NCBI RefSeq assembly: GCF_001591405.1
Contig: NZ_BCUV01000004.1
Span: 1 to 64,000 of the forward strand
Direction of reading: 5' to 3'
Length of the DNA stretch: 64,000 nt
Source of the DNA: Janibacter terrae NBRC 107853
Lineage (GTDB): Bacteria; Actinomycetota; Actinomycetes; Actinomycetales; Dermatophilaceae
This document shows positions 46,626 through 56,081 of the stretch, one piece after another. The stretch's first letter is position 1; every line of letters starts with the position of its first letter. The notes beneath the pieces were generated by a model. The model was not told where the DNA came from. It did no database searches and worked only from the letters and a program-made list of their open reading frames with translations. The position numbers were made by a program, and so were the translations under genes.

Positions 46626-48617
46626 GTGCGCGTCGCCCAGGTCCTCGTCGACTCGGGGCTGGTCCATCTCGACCGGCCCTTCGAGTACCTCGTGCCCGAG
46701 GCCCTCGACGAGGCGGCGCAGCCCGGTGTCCGGGTCAAGGTGCGCTTCGCCGGGCGTGACCTGCCCGGCTACGTCCTCGAGCGGACCGAGGTCGCCGAGC
46801 ACACCGGTCGCCTCGCCGAGGTCCGCACCGTCGTCTCGCCGGAGCCGGTGCTGACCCCCGAGGTCCTCGAGCTCGCCCGACGCCTCTCCCGGCACCAGGC
46901 CGGCACGGTCATGGACGTCCTGCGCCTCGCGGTCCCGCCCCGGCACGCACGTGCGGAGAAGGCGTTGCCGCTCGACCCGCCCACCTGCGACCCGGCCACC
47001 GAGGCAGGGGAGGCGGGTCCCCCTTCGCCGGAGACGACGGCGGGGGTCCCGCAGGTCTGGGCGGGCTACCGGGCGGGGGCCGCGTGGTGGTCACGGGTCG
47101 CGGCGGGCGAGTCCCCTCGCGCCGCCTGGCTCGCCGCCCCCGGGCGGCCTGTGGATCAGGACTGGCCGCGGGCCCTCGCCGAGGCCGCCGGGGCCGCCCT
47201 CCGCTCCGGCCGGGGGAGCGTCGTCGTCGTGCCCGACCAGCGGGACGTCGCCCGCGTCGACGCGGCCCTGACCGAGGTGCTCGGGACGGGGCAGCACGTG
47301 CGCCTCACCGCCGGCCAGGGACCGCAGGCGCGCTACACCGCGTGGCTGAAGGTGCTGCGCGGTCACGTGCGCGTCGTCGTCGGCACCCGCGCCGCCGCCT
47401 ACGCGCCCGTGCGCGACCTCGGGCTCGTCGCCTGGTGGGACGACGGGGATGACCTGCACCTCGAGCCCCGCTCGCCCTACGCCCACGTCCGCGAGGTGCT
47501 CACCACGCGCGCCGACATCGAGGACGCCGCGCTCCTCGCCGGCGGGCTCGCCCTCTCGACCGACCTCGCCGCGCTCGTCGACGTCGGCCGGGTGCACCTC
47601 GTCGGCGGCATCACCTCCCGCCGCGAGGCCCCGCAGGTGCTCGTCGCCGGTGAGGGGACCGACGAGGAGCGGGACGGGCCGGGCGCCCGGGCGCACATCC
47701 CCTCGTCCGCGCACCGCGCCGCCTCCGCCGCCCTCGAGCACGGTCCCGTGCTGCTGCAGGTGCCGCGCCGCGGATACCTCCCCGCGATGTCCTGCGCGAG
47801 CTGCCGAGCGCCGGCGCGGTGCCCCGAGTGCCGAGGTCCGCTCGCGCTGCCCTCGCCCGACCGGTCGCCGGAGTGCGGGTGGTGCGGCAAGGTGCCCCGC
47901 GGCTTCGTCTGCCCGCACTGCGACGGCGACCGGCTGCGCGCCGGGATCATCGGCGCGCGACGGACCGCGGAGGAGATCGGGCGGTCCTTCCCGGGGACCC
48001 GCGTCATCACCTCCGGTGCAGGAGAGGTCCGCGAGGGCGTCGGCGCGGAGCCGACGATCGTGGTGGCCACCCCCGGTGCCGAGCCCGTGGCCGAAGGGGG
48101 GTACGCCGCCGTGCTCCTGCTCGACGCGTGGGCGAGCCTGGACCGGCCCGACCTGCGCGCGGGGGAGGAGGCGGTGCGGCGGTGGTTCGCCGCGGCGGGG
48201 CTGGCCCGCTCCTGGGCCGACGGCGGCACGGTGGTGCTCTGCGGTGCGCCGGGCCACGTGACGATCCCCCCGGTCGAGGCCCTCGTGCGGTGGGACCCGC
48301 AGTGGTTCGCGGCGCGCGAGCTGGCCGAGCGGGCCGAGCTGTCGCTGCCGCCGACGACGTGGACCGCCGAGGTGGTCACGGACCGCAAGCGCGTCGAACC
48401 GATCGAGCAGGCCGTGCGCGCCGCGGCGCCCGACGCCGCGGTGCTCGGGCCGCTGCCGGTACCCGGCGCGGACCAACGACGACGACTCGTCGTCACCGCC
48501 CCCTTCGCCGACGGGCCGCTCGTCGCCGCGGCGCTCAAGGACGTGCGCGCGGGGGAGAGCGCCCGCAAGGCGCCTGACCTGACCTCGGTCCGGGTGGGGC
48601 ATCTGAGCATCGGGTGA
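46626..48617 (+). CDS. priA: Primosomal protein N' without helicase motifs
   Basis: 663 residues. The N-terminal 3' DNA-binding domain starts VRVAQVLVDSGLVHLDRPFEY, and the zinc-binding region has four Cys pairs (CASCRAPARCPEC, then CGWC and CPHC). Where active PriA has a Walker A GSGKT and a DEAH box, this protein has RSGRGSVVVVPDQRD and WWDDGDD, so it should not hydrolyse ATP. This is known for actinobacterial PriA, which may act only as a loading platform. GTG 46626 is supported by the promoter spacing. Confidence 0.93.
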   Translation: MRVAQVLVDSGLVHLDRPFEYLVPEALDEAAQPGVRVKVRFAGRDLPGYVLERTEVAEHTGRLAEVRTVVSPEPVLTPEVLELARRLSRHQAGTVMDVLRLAVPPRHARAEKALPLDPPTCDPATEAGEAGPPSPETTAGVPQVWAGYRAGAAWWSRVAAGESPRAAWLAAPGRPVDQDWPRALAEAAGAALRSGRGSVVVVPDQRDVARVDAALTEVLGTGQHVRLTAGQGPQARYTAWLKVLRGHVRVVVGTRAAAYAPVRDLGLVAWWDDGDDLHLEPRSPYAHVREVLTTRADIEDAALLAGGLALSTDLAALVDVGRVHLVGGITSRREAPQVLVAGEGTDEERDGPGARAHIPSSAHRAASAALEHGPVLLQVPRRGYLPAMSCASCRAPARCPECRGPLALPSPDRSPECGWCGKVPRGFVCPHCDGDRLRAGIIGARRTAEEIGRSFPGTRVITSGAGEVREGVGAEPTIVVATPGAEPVAEGGYAAVLLLDAWASLDRPDLRAGEEAVRRWFAAAGLARSWADGGTVVLCGAPGHVTIPPVEALVRWDPQWFAARELAERAELSLPPTTWTAEVVTDRKRVEPIEQAVRAAAPDAAVLGPLPVPGADQRRRLVVTAPFADGPLVAAALKDVRAGESARKAPDLTSVRVGHLSIG

Positions 48618-48631
48618 GCGTGGCGGCCAAC

Positions 48632-48637
48632 TAGACT
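48632..48637 (+). promoter_or_regulatory. -10 box of a leaderless fmt promoter
   Basis: TAGACT followed by exactly 7 bases and GTG 48645; no ribosome site. Confidence 0.55.
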
Positions 48638-48644
48638 CGCGCAG

Positions 48645-49577
48645 GTGCGACTGATCTTTGCCGGGACCCCCGAGGTCGCCGTCCCCTCCCTGCGTGCCCT
48701 GCTCGACGCCGACCACGAGGTCGTCGCCGTCGTCACCCGACCCGATGCACGGGTCGGGCGCGGCCGACGCCTCGGGTCCTCCCCGGTCAAGGTCCTCGCC
48801 CAGGAGGCCGGGCTCGAGGTGCTCACGCCGACCAGCCCGAAGGACGAGGACTTCGTCGCCCGCCTCACCGAGCTCGCCCCCGACTGCTGCCCGGTCGTCG
48901 CCTACGGCGCCCTGCTGCCGGTCCGGGTGCTCGACATCCCGGCGCACGGGTGGGTCAACCTGCACTTCTCGCTGCTGCCCGCCTGGCGCGGCGCCGCACC
49001 CGTCCAGCGGGCGCTCATCGCCGGCGACGAGATCACCGGGGCGAGCACCTTCCGGATCGAGGCCGGGCTCGACACCGGGCCGGTCTTCGGCACGATGACC
49101 GAGCGGATCCGGCCGGACGACACCTCCGGCGCGCTCCTGGAGCGGCTCGCGGGCGCCGGCGCGCCGCTGCTCGTCGCGACGATGGACGGGATCGCCTCGG
49201 GAGACCTGCAGCCGCGGCCCCAGCCCGACGAGGGCGTGAGCCACGCCGCGAAGATCACCGTCGAGGACGCCCGGGTCGACCTTCGCCACCCGGCGATGGC
49301 CGTCGACCGCCTCGTGCGCGGCTGCACGCCCGCACCCGGCGCCTGGACGACCTTCCGGGGGGAGCGCCTGAAGCTCGCACCCGTGACGATCACCGACGAG
49401 CAGCTGCCCGCCGGGACCATCGACGCCCGCAAGCGCGAGGTGCTCGTCGGCACCGCCGACCGCGCCGTGTGCCTGGGCGAGGTGACCCCCCTGGGCAAGA
49501 AGCCGATGCCCGCTGCCGACTGGGCCCGCGGGGTCCGCATCGGGGCCGGGGAACGGCTCGGAGAGGAGAGCGCATGA
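48645..49577 (+). CDS. fmt: Methionyl-tRNA formyltransferase
   Basis: Formylates initiator Met-tRNA with 10-formyl-THF. 310 residues. The start [19 protein letters not shown], the catalytic region [20 protein letters not shown] and [10 protein letters not shown] are diagnostic. Coupled to rsmB by ATGA; the priA-fmt-rsmB order is common in actinobacteria. Confidence 0.97.
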   Translation: MRLIFAGTPEVAVPSLRALLDADHEVVAVVTRPDARVGRGRRLGSSPVKVLAQEAGLEVLTPTSPKDEDFVARLTELAPDCCPVVAYGALLPVRVLDIPAHGWVNLHFSLLPAWRGAAPVQRALIAGDEITGASTFRIEAGLDTGPVFGTMTERIRPDDTSGALLERLAGAGAPLLVATMDGIASGDLQPRPQPDEGVSHAAKITVEDARVDLRHPAMAVDRLVRGCTPAPGAWTTFRGERLKLAPVTITDEQLPAGTIDARKREVLVGTADRAVCLGEVTPLGKKPMPAADWARGVRIGAGERLGEESA

Positions 49578-51061
49578 GCCAGGACCGTCCGCACCACCGG
49601 GGGCCGCGGCAGAAGTCGCGCACCGCACCCTCCGCCCGGGCCCGTCGCGCCGACGTCCCCCGCTCGACCGCCCAGCAGGTGCTGCGTGCGGTCTCGCAGG
49701 ACGGCGCCTACGCCAACCTCGAGCTGCCCAGGGCCCTGCGCCGGGTGCGCCTGTCCGGACGGGACGCGGCCTTCGCCACCGAGCTGACGTACGGGACCCT
49801 GCGGATGCAGGGCCTCTACGACGCGGTCATCGCCGAGGCGTCCCAGCGTCCCGTGAGCAAGCTCGACGGCGGGGTGCTCGACGTGCTGCGCATGGGCGCC
49901 CACCAGGTCCTCGGCATGCGCGTGCCCGAGCACGCCGCCGCCGACCAGTCCGTCGCCCTCGCCCGCGCCGCGGCCGGTCAGGGTGCCGCGGGCCTCGTCA
50001 ACGCCGTCATGCGCCGCATCGGCGAGCGCAGCCGCGAGGAGTGGCTCGAGCTCGTCACGCCGACCGAGCCCGTCGCCGAACGGTTGGCCGTGTCGCAGTC
50101 GCACCCGGTCTGGGTCGTCAAGGCGCTGCGGCAGGCGCTCATCGGCCACGGCGCCGCGACGCCCGACGACGCGGACGCGGAGCTCGAGGAGCTCCTCGCC
50201 GCGCACAACGTGCCCGCCGACGTCTCCCTCGTCGCCCGTCCCGGCTTGGCCGACGTCGACGAGCTGCTCGCCGCCGGCGCGCAGCCCGGGCGGTGGTCCC
50301 CCTTCGCCGCCGAGCTCGAGAGCGGTGACCCCGGCGCGCTCGATGCCGTCCGCGAGGGCCGCGCCGCGGTCCAGGACGAAGGGAGCCAGCTGCTCGCCCT
50401 CGCGCTCGCCGCCGTGCCGGTCACCCCGCGCAGCGTCGGTGCACCCGAGCGGTGGCTCGACCTGTGCGCCGGGCCCGGTGGCAAGGCAGGCCTGCTCGCG
50501 GCGCTCGCGCTGCGGCAGGGGGCCGACCTCGTCGCCAACGAGGTGAGCGAGCACCGCACGGAGCTGGTCCGCCAGAGCCTGCGCCCCGCGCTGACCAAGG
50601 CCAGGGACCACGGTCGCGAGCTCGTCGTGCGCACCGGCGACGGCCGCGAGGTCGGCCGGGACGAGCCGGAGGTCTACGACCGGGTGCTCGTCGACGCCCC
50701 GTGCACGGGGCTGGGCGCCCTGCGCCGCCGGCCCGAGGCGCGCTGGCGCCGCCAGCCCACGGACCTCGCGGGACTGGGCCCGCTGCAGCGCGAGCTGCTC
50801 GCCGCCGGCATCGACGCGACGCGCCCCGGTGGCGTCATCGCCTATGCGACGTGCAGCCCGCACCTGTCCGAGACGACCTTCGTCGTGCGCGACGTGCTCA
50901 AGAAGCGTGACGACGTCGAGGTGCTCGACGCCCGGACCTTCCTCGCCGACGCGGCGACCGCCGAGCTGACCGGGCTCGGCGACGGGCCGCACGCCCAGCT
51001 GTGGCCCCACCTGCACGGCACGGACGGCATGTTCCTCGCACTCCTGCGCAAGAAGGGCTGA
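49574..51061 (+). CDS. rsmB: 16S rRNA m5C967 methyltransferase (RsmB/Sun family)
   Basis: 495 residues. A basic N-terminal tail leads to a NusB-like RNA-binding domain (about 30-165), then the SAM-dependent methyltransferase domain with [19 protein letters not shown], the catalytic Cys in [20 protein letters not shown], and the second Cys in [11 protein letters not shown]. Methylates a cytosine of 16S rRNA. ATG 49574 overlaps fmt. Confidence 0.95.
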   Translation: MSQDRPHHRGPRQKSRTAPSARARRADVPRSTAQQVLRAVSQDGAYANLELPRALRRVRLSGRDAAFATELTYGTLRMQGLYDAVIAEASQRPVSKLDGGVLDVLRMGAHQVLGMRVPEHAAADQSVALARAAAGQGAAGLVNAVMRRIGERSREEWLELVTPTEPVAERLAVSQSHPVWVVKALRQALIGHGAATPDDADAELEELLAAHNVPADVSLVARPGLADVDELLAAGAQPGRWSPFAAELESGDPGALDAVREGRAAVQDEGSQLLALALAAVPVTPRSVGAPERWLDLCAGPGGKAGLLAALALRQGADLVANEVSEHRTELVRQSLRPALTKARDHGRELVVRTGDGREVGRDEPEVYDRVLVDAPCTGLGALRRRPEARWRRQPTDLAGLGPLQRELLAAGIDATRPGGVIAYATCSPHLSETTFVVRDVLKKRDDVEVLDARTFLADAATAELTGLGDGPHAQLWPHLHGTDGMFLALLRKKG

Positions 51062-51064
51062 ACC

Positions 51065-51448
51065 GTGCGCGCCCTCGTCACAGGTCTCTTCGTCACCGAC
51101 GTCCGCCGCGCCCACGAGTTCTACACCCGGGTGCTCGGCTGGCGCGACGTGCTCGTCGTGCCGGACGAGGAGCTGTGCATCCTCGGCCCCGGCAGCGGCT
51201 GGGAGCGGGGCTGCCAGCTCAACCTCGAGCCCGTCGAGGACGAGGTGACCCGGGCCTTCTCCCAGCACCGGTACCGCGAGGGCCTCGCCGCGATCATGCT
51301 CGCGGTCGACGACGCAGAGATGGAGTACCGCCGGCTCAAGGACCTCGGGGGCATCGTCTTCCGCGAGGAGCTGACCCGCGACGTCATCGGCCTGCACTTC
51401 CAGATCGAGGACGGGTGCGGCAACATCCTCTCGATCCACGAGGACTGA
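51065..51448 (+). CDS. VOC-family protein (glyoxalase/dioxygenase fold)
   Basis: 127 residues with one pair of beta-alpha-beta-beta-beta units. It starts VRALVTGLFVTDVRRAHEFY, typical of the fold, and ends FQIEDGCGNILSIHED. A Glu near the end (QIEDGCGN) and His in LHFQ could bind metal. Function is unknown; antibiotic-binding and glyoxalase-like roles are both possible. GTG 51065 lies 3 bases after rsmB. Confidence 0.75.
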   Translation: MRALVTGLFVTDVRRAHEFYTRVLGWRDVLVVPDEELCILGPGSGWERGCQLNLEPVEDEVTRAFSQHRYREGLAAIMLAVDDAEMEYRRLKDLGGIVFREELTRDVIGLHFQIEDGCGNILSIHED

Positions 51449-51481
51449 CCCACCACCCGACCCCCACCAGCAGAGGACCCC

Positions 51482-52138
51482 GTGCAGATCTCTCCGAGCA
51501 TCCTGTCCGCCGACTTCGCCAACCTGCAGTCCGAGCTGCAGGCGATCGCCACCGCCGACTGGGCGCACGTCGACGTCATGGACGCCCACTTCGTGCCCAA
51601 CCTCACCCTCGGTCTGCCGATCGTCGAGTCGCTGCTGCGGGTGAGCCCGATTCCGATCGACTGCCACCTGATGATCGAGGACCCCGACCGGTGGGCGCCG
51701 CCGTACGCCGAGGCCGGGGCGCAGAGCGTCACCTTCCACATCGAGGCCGCCAAGGACCCGGTGACCCTCGCCCGCGGCATCCGCGCCCAGGGTGCGCGGG
51801 CGAGCATGGCGATCAAGCCGGGGACCCCCTTCGCCCCGTACGAGGAGCTGCTGCCCGAGCTCGACATGGTGCTCGTCATGACCGTGGAGCCGGGATTCGG
51901 CGGGCAGTCCTTCATGGCCGACCAGATGCCCAAGGTCGCGCAGGTCCGCGAGGCCGTGAAGCGCCACGGCGGTGACATCTGGGTCCAGGTCGACGGGGGA
52001 GTCTCGGCCAGGACCATCGAGCAGTGCGCCGAGGCGGGCGCCGACGTCTTCGTCGCCGGGTCCGCGGTCTACGGTGCCGAGTCGGCCGCCGCGGCCGTCG
52101 AGGAGCTGCGCGCGCTGGCGCAGGGGCACGCCCACTGA
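51482..52138 (+). CDS. rpe: Ribulose-phosphate 3-epimerase
   Basis: Interconverts ribulose 5-phosphate and xylulose 5-phosphate. 218 residues, TIM barrel. Signatures: [28 protein letters not shown] with metal His and Asp, [23 protein letters not shown] and [14 protein letters not shown] 51482 with an AGAGGA upstream. The product feeds ribulose 5-phosphate, a precursor of riboflavin, whose transporter lies next. Confidence 0.97.
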   Translation: MQISPSILSADFANLQSELQAIATADWAHVDVMDAHFVPNLTLGLPIVESLLRVSPIPIDCHLMIEDPDRWAPPYAEAGAQSVTFHIEAAKDPVTLARGIRAQGARASMAIKPGTPFAPYEELLPELDMVLVMTVEPGFGGQSFMADQMPKVAQVREAVKRHGGDIWVQVDGGVSARTIEQCAEAGADVFVAGSAVYGAESAAAAVEELRALAQGHAH

Positions 52139-52156
52139 CCGACCGGCCACCCCGCC

Positions 52157-52231
52157 GTGCACAAAGAGTCGTCCTGGTGCATCTCGTGGCGGATATCGCC
52201 ACCGACTGCGTCAGGACGACCTGTTGTGCAC
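52157..52231. repeat. 75-base imperfect palindrome after rpe
   Basis: Arms are symmetric about base 52194. The outer arms GTGCACAA/TTGTGCAC are perfect, followed by TCGTCCTG/CAGGACGA, a weaker zone, and a perfect inner hairpin GTGGCG/CGCCAC around GATAT (52186-52202). The 283-base gap between rpe and ribM holds this dyad, a short unstructured part (52232-52276) and the riboswitch. It may end rpe transcription, be a protein-binding dyad, or be a small mobile-type repeat; no second copy is in this window. Confidence 0.7.
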
Positions 52232-52276
52232 GCCCGAATTGCCGAGCGGGCCAACCCTTCGCACAATGTCCCTGCA

Positions 52277-52403
52277 CGTGCCACGTGACGCGGTGAAAAT
52301 CCGCACCGGCGGTGAGAGCCCGCGACCCGACCGCCTGCGCGGACGGTGAACTCCGGTCAAGAACCCCGGGGCCGACGGTGAGAGTCCGGACGAGAGCGGC
52401 ACG
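52277..52403 (+). promoter_or_regulatory. FMN riboswitch (RFN element)
   Basis: The conserved RFN core is evident: GGTGAAAATCCGCACCGGCG followed by GGTGAGAGCCCGCGA, then a variable stem, ACTCCGG, and GGGCCGACGGTGAGAGTCCGG. The closing stem P1 is CGTGCC (52277-52282) with GGCACG (52398-52403). The ribosome site AAGGA (52411-52415) lies 8 bases after P1, so FMN binding probably controls translation of the transporter gene that follows. Confidence 0.95.
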
Positions 52404-52421
52404 CGCGGACAAGGACGACGC

Positions 52422-53135
52422 ATGTCCATCATCGAATGGATCTACTCGGCCGGCGTCGACATCGCCGGCTACCGCCTCTCGCTCATGGAGGTCATCGGGA
52501 TCGGCTTCGGTCTCGCCTCCGCCGTCGGGGGGATGCTGCGCAGGGTGTGGGCGTGGCCGATCGGCATCGTCGGCAACGCCATCCTCTTCCTCGTCTACAT
52601 CGGGATCACCGTCGGCGTGGACGACAAGGCGCCGCTCTTCGGCCAGTCCGCCCGGCAGATCTTCTTCATCGTCACCTCGCTCTACGGCTGGTGGCGCTGG
52701 CGCCAGGTGAGGTCGGCGCGGGCAGGTGGCGACGGGCACGCGATCACCCCGCGGTGGGCGAAGGGAGCCGAGCGCCTCGGTCTGCTCGTCACCGCAGTCA
52801 TCGGCATCGTGATCGTCCAGCAGGTCTTCGCCGTGCTCGGTGCGGGGTGGCCGGCGCCGCGCTGGTACTTCTGGGCCGACGCGTGGATCTTCATGGGCTC
52901 GCTGCTCGCGACCTACGCCATGGCGCGCGGCTGGAACGAGTTCTGGCTCATCTGGATCGGCGTGGACCTCGTGGGGGTGCCGCTGCTGTGGCACAGCGGC
53001 TACCTGCCGACCGCCTTCCTCTACGCCGTGTACGCGATCTTCGTCGTCTACGGCTTCGTCGTCTGGCGGCGCGCCTCGCGGGCCGAGAGTCCGGACGGTG
53101 AACCCGTGGGCGAGCGGTCGCTCGTGGCGAACTAG
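52422..53135 (+). CDS. ribM: Riboflavin transporter of the PnuC family (RibM/PnuX)
   Basis: 237 residues with about seven membrane helices. It has the PnuC family segments [35 protein letters not shown] and [19 protein letters not shown]. PnuC proper carries nicotinamide riboside; the FMN riboswitch directly upstream instead identifies a flavin transporter, as described for RibM/PnuX of actinobacteria. ATG 52422 is 6 bases after AAGGA. Its TAG stop forms part of the hisE -10 box. No riboflavin synthesis genes are nearby. Confidence 0.9.
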   Translation: MSIIEWIYSAGVDIAGYRLSLMEVIGIGFGLASAVGGMLRRVWAWPIGIVGNAILFLVYIGITVGVDDKAPLFGQSARQIFFIVTSLYGWWRWRQVRSARAGGDGHAITPRWAKGAERLGLLVTAVIGIVIVQQVFAVLGAGWPAPRWYFWADAWIFMGSLLATYAMARGWNEFWLIWIGVDLVGVPLLWHSGYLPTAFLYAVYAIFVVYGFVVWRRASRAESPDGEPVGERSLVAN

Positions 53136-53138
53136 GCT
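53133..53138 (+). promoter_or_regulatory. -10 box of a leaderless hisE promoter
   Basis: TAGGCT, 8 bases before GTG 53147. The TAG is the ribM stop codon. Confidence 0.55.
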
Positions 53139-53146
53139 GGGCGCTC

Positions 53147-53410
53147 GTGAAGACCTTCGAGACCCTCTTCGACGAGCTCTCCCGCAAGGCCGCCGAGCGG
53201 CCCGAGGGATCGGGCACCGTGGCGCAGCTCGACGCCGGGACCCATGCGATCGGGAAGAAGATCGTCGAGGAGGCCGCCGAGGTGTGGATGGCCGCCGAGT
53301 ACGAGAGCAAGGAGGAGCTGGCCGAGGAGATCAGCCAGCTGCTCTACCACCTGCAGGTGCTGATGATCGACGGTGGCCTCACCGTCGAAGACGTCTACAC
53401 CCACCTCTGA
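53147..53410 (+). CDS. hisE: Phosphoribosyl-ATP diphosphatase
   Basis: Second step of histidine synthesis. 87 residues of the all-helical MazG-like fold, with the metal-binding region [18 protein letters not shown] followed by [16 protein letters not shown]. Separate from HisI, as usual in actinobacteria. hisG follows after 10 bases. Confidence 0.96.
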   Translation: MKTFETLFDELSRKAAERPEGSGTVAQLDAGTHAIGKKIVEEAAEVWMAAEYESKEELAEEISQLLYHLQVLMIDGGLTVEDVYTHL

Positions 53411-53420
53411 GAGGACCGCC

Positions 53421-54260
53421 GTGCGCATCGCCGTGCCCAACAAGGGCTCCCTGTCCGAACCCGCCGTCGAGATGCTGCGCGAGTCCGGGTACCGGGTCCG
53501 CCGCGACAGCAAGGAGCTGATCGTCGCCGACGCCGACAACGACGTCGAGTTCTTCTACCTGCGTCCGCGTGACGTGGCCCTGTACGTCGGCAAGGGCCAG
53601 GTCGACGCGGGCATCACCGGCCGGGACCTGCTCCTGGACTCCGGCTCGGCCGCGACCGAGGTCATGGGCCTGGGCTTCGGCGGGTCGACCTTCCGCTTCG
53701 CCGGCCGGCCCGGTGAAGCGAGCAGCGCCGCCGACCTCGACGGTCGCCGGGTCGCGACCTCGTACGCCGGTCTCGTGCGCGACCACCTCGCGGCGAAGGG
53801 GGTCACCGCCGACGTCGTCCGCCTGGACGGCGCCGTGGAGACCGCCATCACCCTCGGCGTCGCCGACGCCATCGCCGACGTCGTCGAGACCGGGACCACC
53901 CTGCGCCAGCAGGGGCTGGAGGTCTTCGGCGAGCCCATCCTGCGCAGCGAGGCCGTGCTCATCCGCCGTGCCGACGCGAGCGAGGGAGGCATCGACGTGC
54001 TGCACCGGCGGCTCACCGGTGTCGTCACCGCCCGCGAGTACGTGCTGCTCGACTACGACTGCCCGGCCGAGCTCGTCGAGCAGGCCGTGCAGCTGACGCC
54101 CGGCCTCGAGTCGCCGACCGTGAGCACCCTGCACGACGAGCGCTGGTGCGCCGTGCGCTCGATGGTCCCGCGCGGCCGGACCAACCGGATCATGGACGAG
54201 CTGTACGACCTCGGTGCGCGCGCCATCCTCGTCACCGAGATCACGGCGTGCCGGCTGTGA
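53421..54260 (+). CDS. hisG: ATP phosphoribosyltransferase, long form
   Basis: First committed step of histidine synthesis. 279 residues, the long form with its own C-terminal ACT-like regulatory domain (about 205-279), so feedback inhibition by histidine is expected and no HisZ is needed. Start VRIAVPNKGSLSEPAVEML, the PRPP region VVETGTTLRQQGL and the end RTNRIMDELYDLGARAILV are diagnostic. GTG 53421 with GAGAGGA upstream. Confidence 0.96.
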   Translation: MRIAVPNKGSLSEPAVEMLRESGYRVRRDSKELIVADADNDVEFFYLRPRDVALYVGKGQVDAGITGRDLLLDSGSAATEVMGLGFGGSTFRFAGRPGEASSAADLDGRRVATSYAGLVRDHLAAKGVTADVVRLDGAVETAITLGVADAIADVVETGTTLRQQGLEVFGEPILRSEAVLIRRADASEGGIDVLHRRLTGVVTAREYVLLDYDCPAELVEQAVQLTPGLESPTVSTLHDERWCAVRSMVPRGRTNRIMDELYDLGARAILVTEITACRL

Positions 54261-54682
54261 CCGTCCCCGACCGCGCGAGCGCCGCCCCCTTCCGTCCCGT
54301 GCGAGGGCGGTGGGTCTCGGCGGTCATCGCTGTCGTCATCCTCCTCGGGTCGGTCGTGCTGGCGGCGACCCTCCCCGAGCGCTTCGGGGTCATGGACCGG
54401 CTCACCTGCGCGGGCATCGGGGTCGCCGTCGCGGCCTTCCTCTCCCGCTTCGCGACGCTGCACGCCCGGCCGCGGGCCGAGGGTCTCCTCATCCGCAACC
54501 TCGGGCCCGGCGAGGTCGTGCCGTGGGAGGACATGCTCGCGATCCGCTTCTCCCAGGGGATGCCCTGGCCGCGCATCGACCTGGCGGACGGCACCGACGT
54601 CGCCGTCATGGCGATCCAGCGCTCGGACGGGGAGCGCTCGGTCGAGGAGGCCCAGCGCCTCGCCGACCTCATCGGTCGCTAG
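54257..54682 (+). CDS. Small membrane protein with PH-like domain
   Basis: 141 residues: two membrane helices (about 20-40 and 48-66), then a beta-rich segment with GLLIRNLGPGEVVPWEDMLA and IRFSQGMPWPRIDLADGT, the pattern of bacterial PH-domain (bPH) proteins found after hisG in actinobacteria. Function unknown. GTG 54257 overlaps the hisG stop (GTGA). The last 14 bases overlap the end of the convergent kinase-like gene. Confidence 0.75.
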   Translation: MTVPDRASAAPFRPVRGRWVSAVIAVVILLGSVVLAATLPERFGVMDRLTCAGIGVAVAAFLSRFATLHARPRAEGLLIRNLGPGEVVPWEDMLAIRFSQGMPWPRIDLADGTDVAVMAIQRSDGERSVEEAQRLADLIGR

Positions 54683-55229
54683 CGTCCAGCTGCGCCATCG
54701 TCAGGACCACGTGCGCCCGCTCCCGGGTGCGGTCCGCGGTGAAGACGGCCTCCTCCTGCCGCGCCCACATCTCCCAGTGGGAGGCGAAGACCGCGCCGTC
54801 GCGCGCGATGGCACGCTCCCGCCGCAGCCCGGCCGGCCCCTCGAGCCACGCGCGCGTCCCGACGAAGGGCGCCGCCGGGCCCACCGTCGCCCCGCACCCC
54901 TCGACGACCAGGCGGTCGGAGACGGGCAGCGGCAGCCGCGGACCGGGGCGCTCGGCGAGCCAGTCCCACGTCGGCACGAGCGGCTCGTCACCGCGCGAGA
55001 GCGGGAGCAGGACGTGCTCGACGAGCAGCGGGGTCGCTGCGGCCAGCCCGGACCAGCCGGGGTAGAGCGAGTCCATGGACAGCACGGGTGCCTCCCACCG
55101 GCGGGCCAGCCGCCGGGCCAGCGAGGTCTTGCCCGACCCGCTCCGCCCGTCGATGCCGATGACGTGCACCGGACCGCACGAGGGCGGCGCGCCGGCGGCG
55201 TGGGCGAGGAGCTGCTCGAGGGGCGACAT
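54669..55229 (-). CDS. P-loop nucleoside/uridine kinase-like protein
   Basis: 186 residues. Walker A is [17 protein letters not shown] near residue 25, followed by [14 protein letters not shown], where the Asp corresponds to the substrate-activating residue of uridine kinases. The rest contains VEGCGATVG and a helical region ending [12 protein letters not shown]. The phosphate acceptor is unknown. ATG 55229 lies 8 bases after TACGCT, a leaderless arrangement. Divergent from hisF. Confidence 0.75.
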   Translation of the reverse strand: MSPLEQLLAHAAGAPPSCGPVHVIGIDGRSGSGKTSLARRLARRWEAPVLSMDSLYPGWSGLAAATPLLVEHVLLPLSRGDEPLVPTWDWLAERPGPRLPLPVSDRLVVEGCGATVGPAAPFVGTRAWLEGPAGLRRERAIARDGAVFASHWEMWARQEEAVFTADRTRERAHVVLTMAQLDASDR

Positions 55230-55237
55230 CGGGGCGA

Positions 55238-55243
55238 AGCGTA
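55238..55243 (-). promoter_or_regulatory. -10 box of the P-loop kinase-like gene
   Basis: TACGCT on the minus strand, 8 bases before ATG 55229. It faces the hisF -10 box 14 bases away. Confidence 0.45.
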
Positions 55244-55257
55244 ACCGGGGGGCTCGG

Positions 55258-55263
55258 TAGGCT
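55258..55263 (+). promoter_or_regulatory. -10 box of a leaderless hisF promoter
   Basis: TAGGCT followed by 7 bases and GTG 55271, no ribosome site. Confidence 0.55.
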
Positions 55264-55270
55264 GCCCCGC

Positions 55271-56059
55271 GTGTCCCTCGCCGTGCGTGTCATCCCCTGC
55301 CTCGACGTCGACGCCGGACGGGTCGTCAAGGGCGTCAACTTCGAGAACCTGCGCGACGCCGGCGACCCGGTCGAGCTCGCCCGGCGCTACGGCCAGCAGG
55401 GAGCCGACGAGCTGACCTTCCTCGACGTCACCGCCAGCAGCTCGGACCGGGCGACGACCTACGACGTCGTGACCCGCACGGCCGAAGAGGTCTTCATCCC
55501 GCTCACCGTCGGCGGGGGAGTGCGCACGGTCGAGGACGTCGACCGGCTGCTGCGCTGCGGCGCAGACAAGGTCGGGGTCAACACCGCGGCGATCGCGCGG
55601 CCGGAGCTGATCAGCGAGGTCGCCGACCGCTTCGGCGCGCAGGTGCTCGTCCTGTCGGCCGACGTGCGCCGTCGGACCGCCGAGGACGGTTCTCCCGCAG
55701 GCGGGTTCGAGGTGACGACCCACGGTGGTCGCACCCGCACCGGGATCGACGCCGTCGAGTGGTGCGCGCGGGCCTCGCACCTCGGCGCGGGGGAGATCCT
55801 GCTCAACTCGATGGACGCCGACGGGACCAAGGCCGGCTTCGACCTGGAGCTCATCCGCGCCGTCCGCGCCGAGGTGAGCATCCCCGTCATCGCCAGCGGT
55901 GGTGCCGGGGCCGCCGCGCACTTCCCCCCGGCCGTCGAGGCCGGCGCCGACGCCGTGCTGGCCGCGAGCATCTTCCACTTCGGCGAGGTGACGATCGGTG
56001 AGGTCAAGGACGCCCTCGCCTCCGCCGGGCTGCCGGTCCGTCGCGGTCGCGCGGACTGA
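55271..56059 (+). CDS. hisF: Imidazole glycerol phosphate synthase cyclase subunit
   Basis: 262-residue TIM barrel that makes imidazole glycerol phosphate with ammonia from HisH. Catalytic Asp12 is in [18 protein letters not shown] and the second Asp in [29 protein letters not shown] and [11 protein letters not shown] hold the phosphate sites. It stands alone here: hisH and hisA, its usual neighbours, are not in the window, and it has its own promoter. Confidence 0.96.
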   Translation: MSLAVRVIPCLDVDAGRVVKGVNFENLRDAGDPVELARRYGQQGADELTFLDVTASSSDRATTYDVVTRTAEEVFIPLTVGGGVRTVEDVDRLLRCGADKVGVNTAAIARPELISEVADRFGAQVLVLSADVRRRTAEDGSPAGGFEVTTHGGRTRTGIDAVEWCARASHLGAGEILLNSMDADGTKAGFDLELIRAVRAEVSIPVIASGGAGAAAHFPPAVEAGADAVLAASIFHFGEVTIGEVKDALASAGLPVRRGRAD

Positions 56060-56081
56060 GGCTCCCCCCTTCGCCCGCCCC

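Noticed and set aside
52232-52276. Separate promoter for ribM just before the riboswitch
   Set aside because: A promoter must lie near here, but I see no convincing TANNNT or -35 element to mark, so none is annotated.
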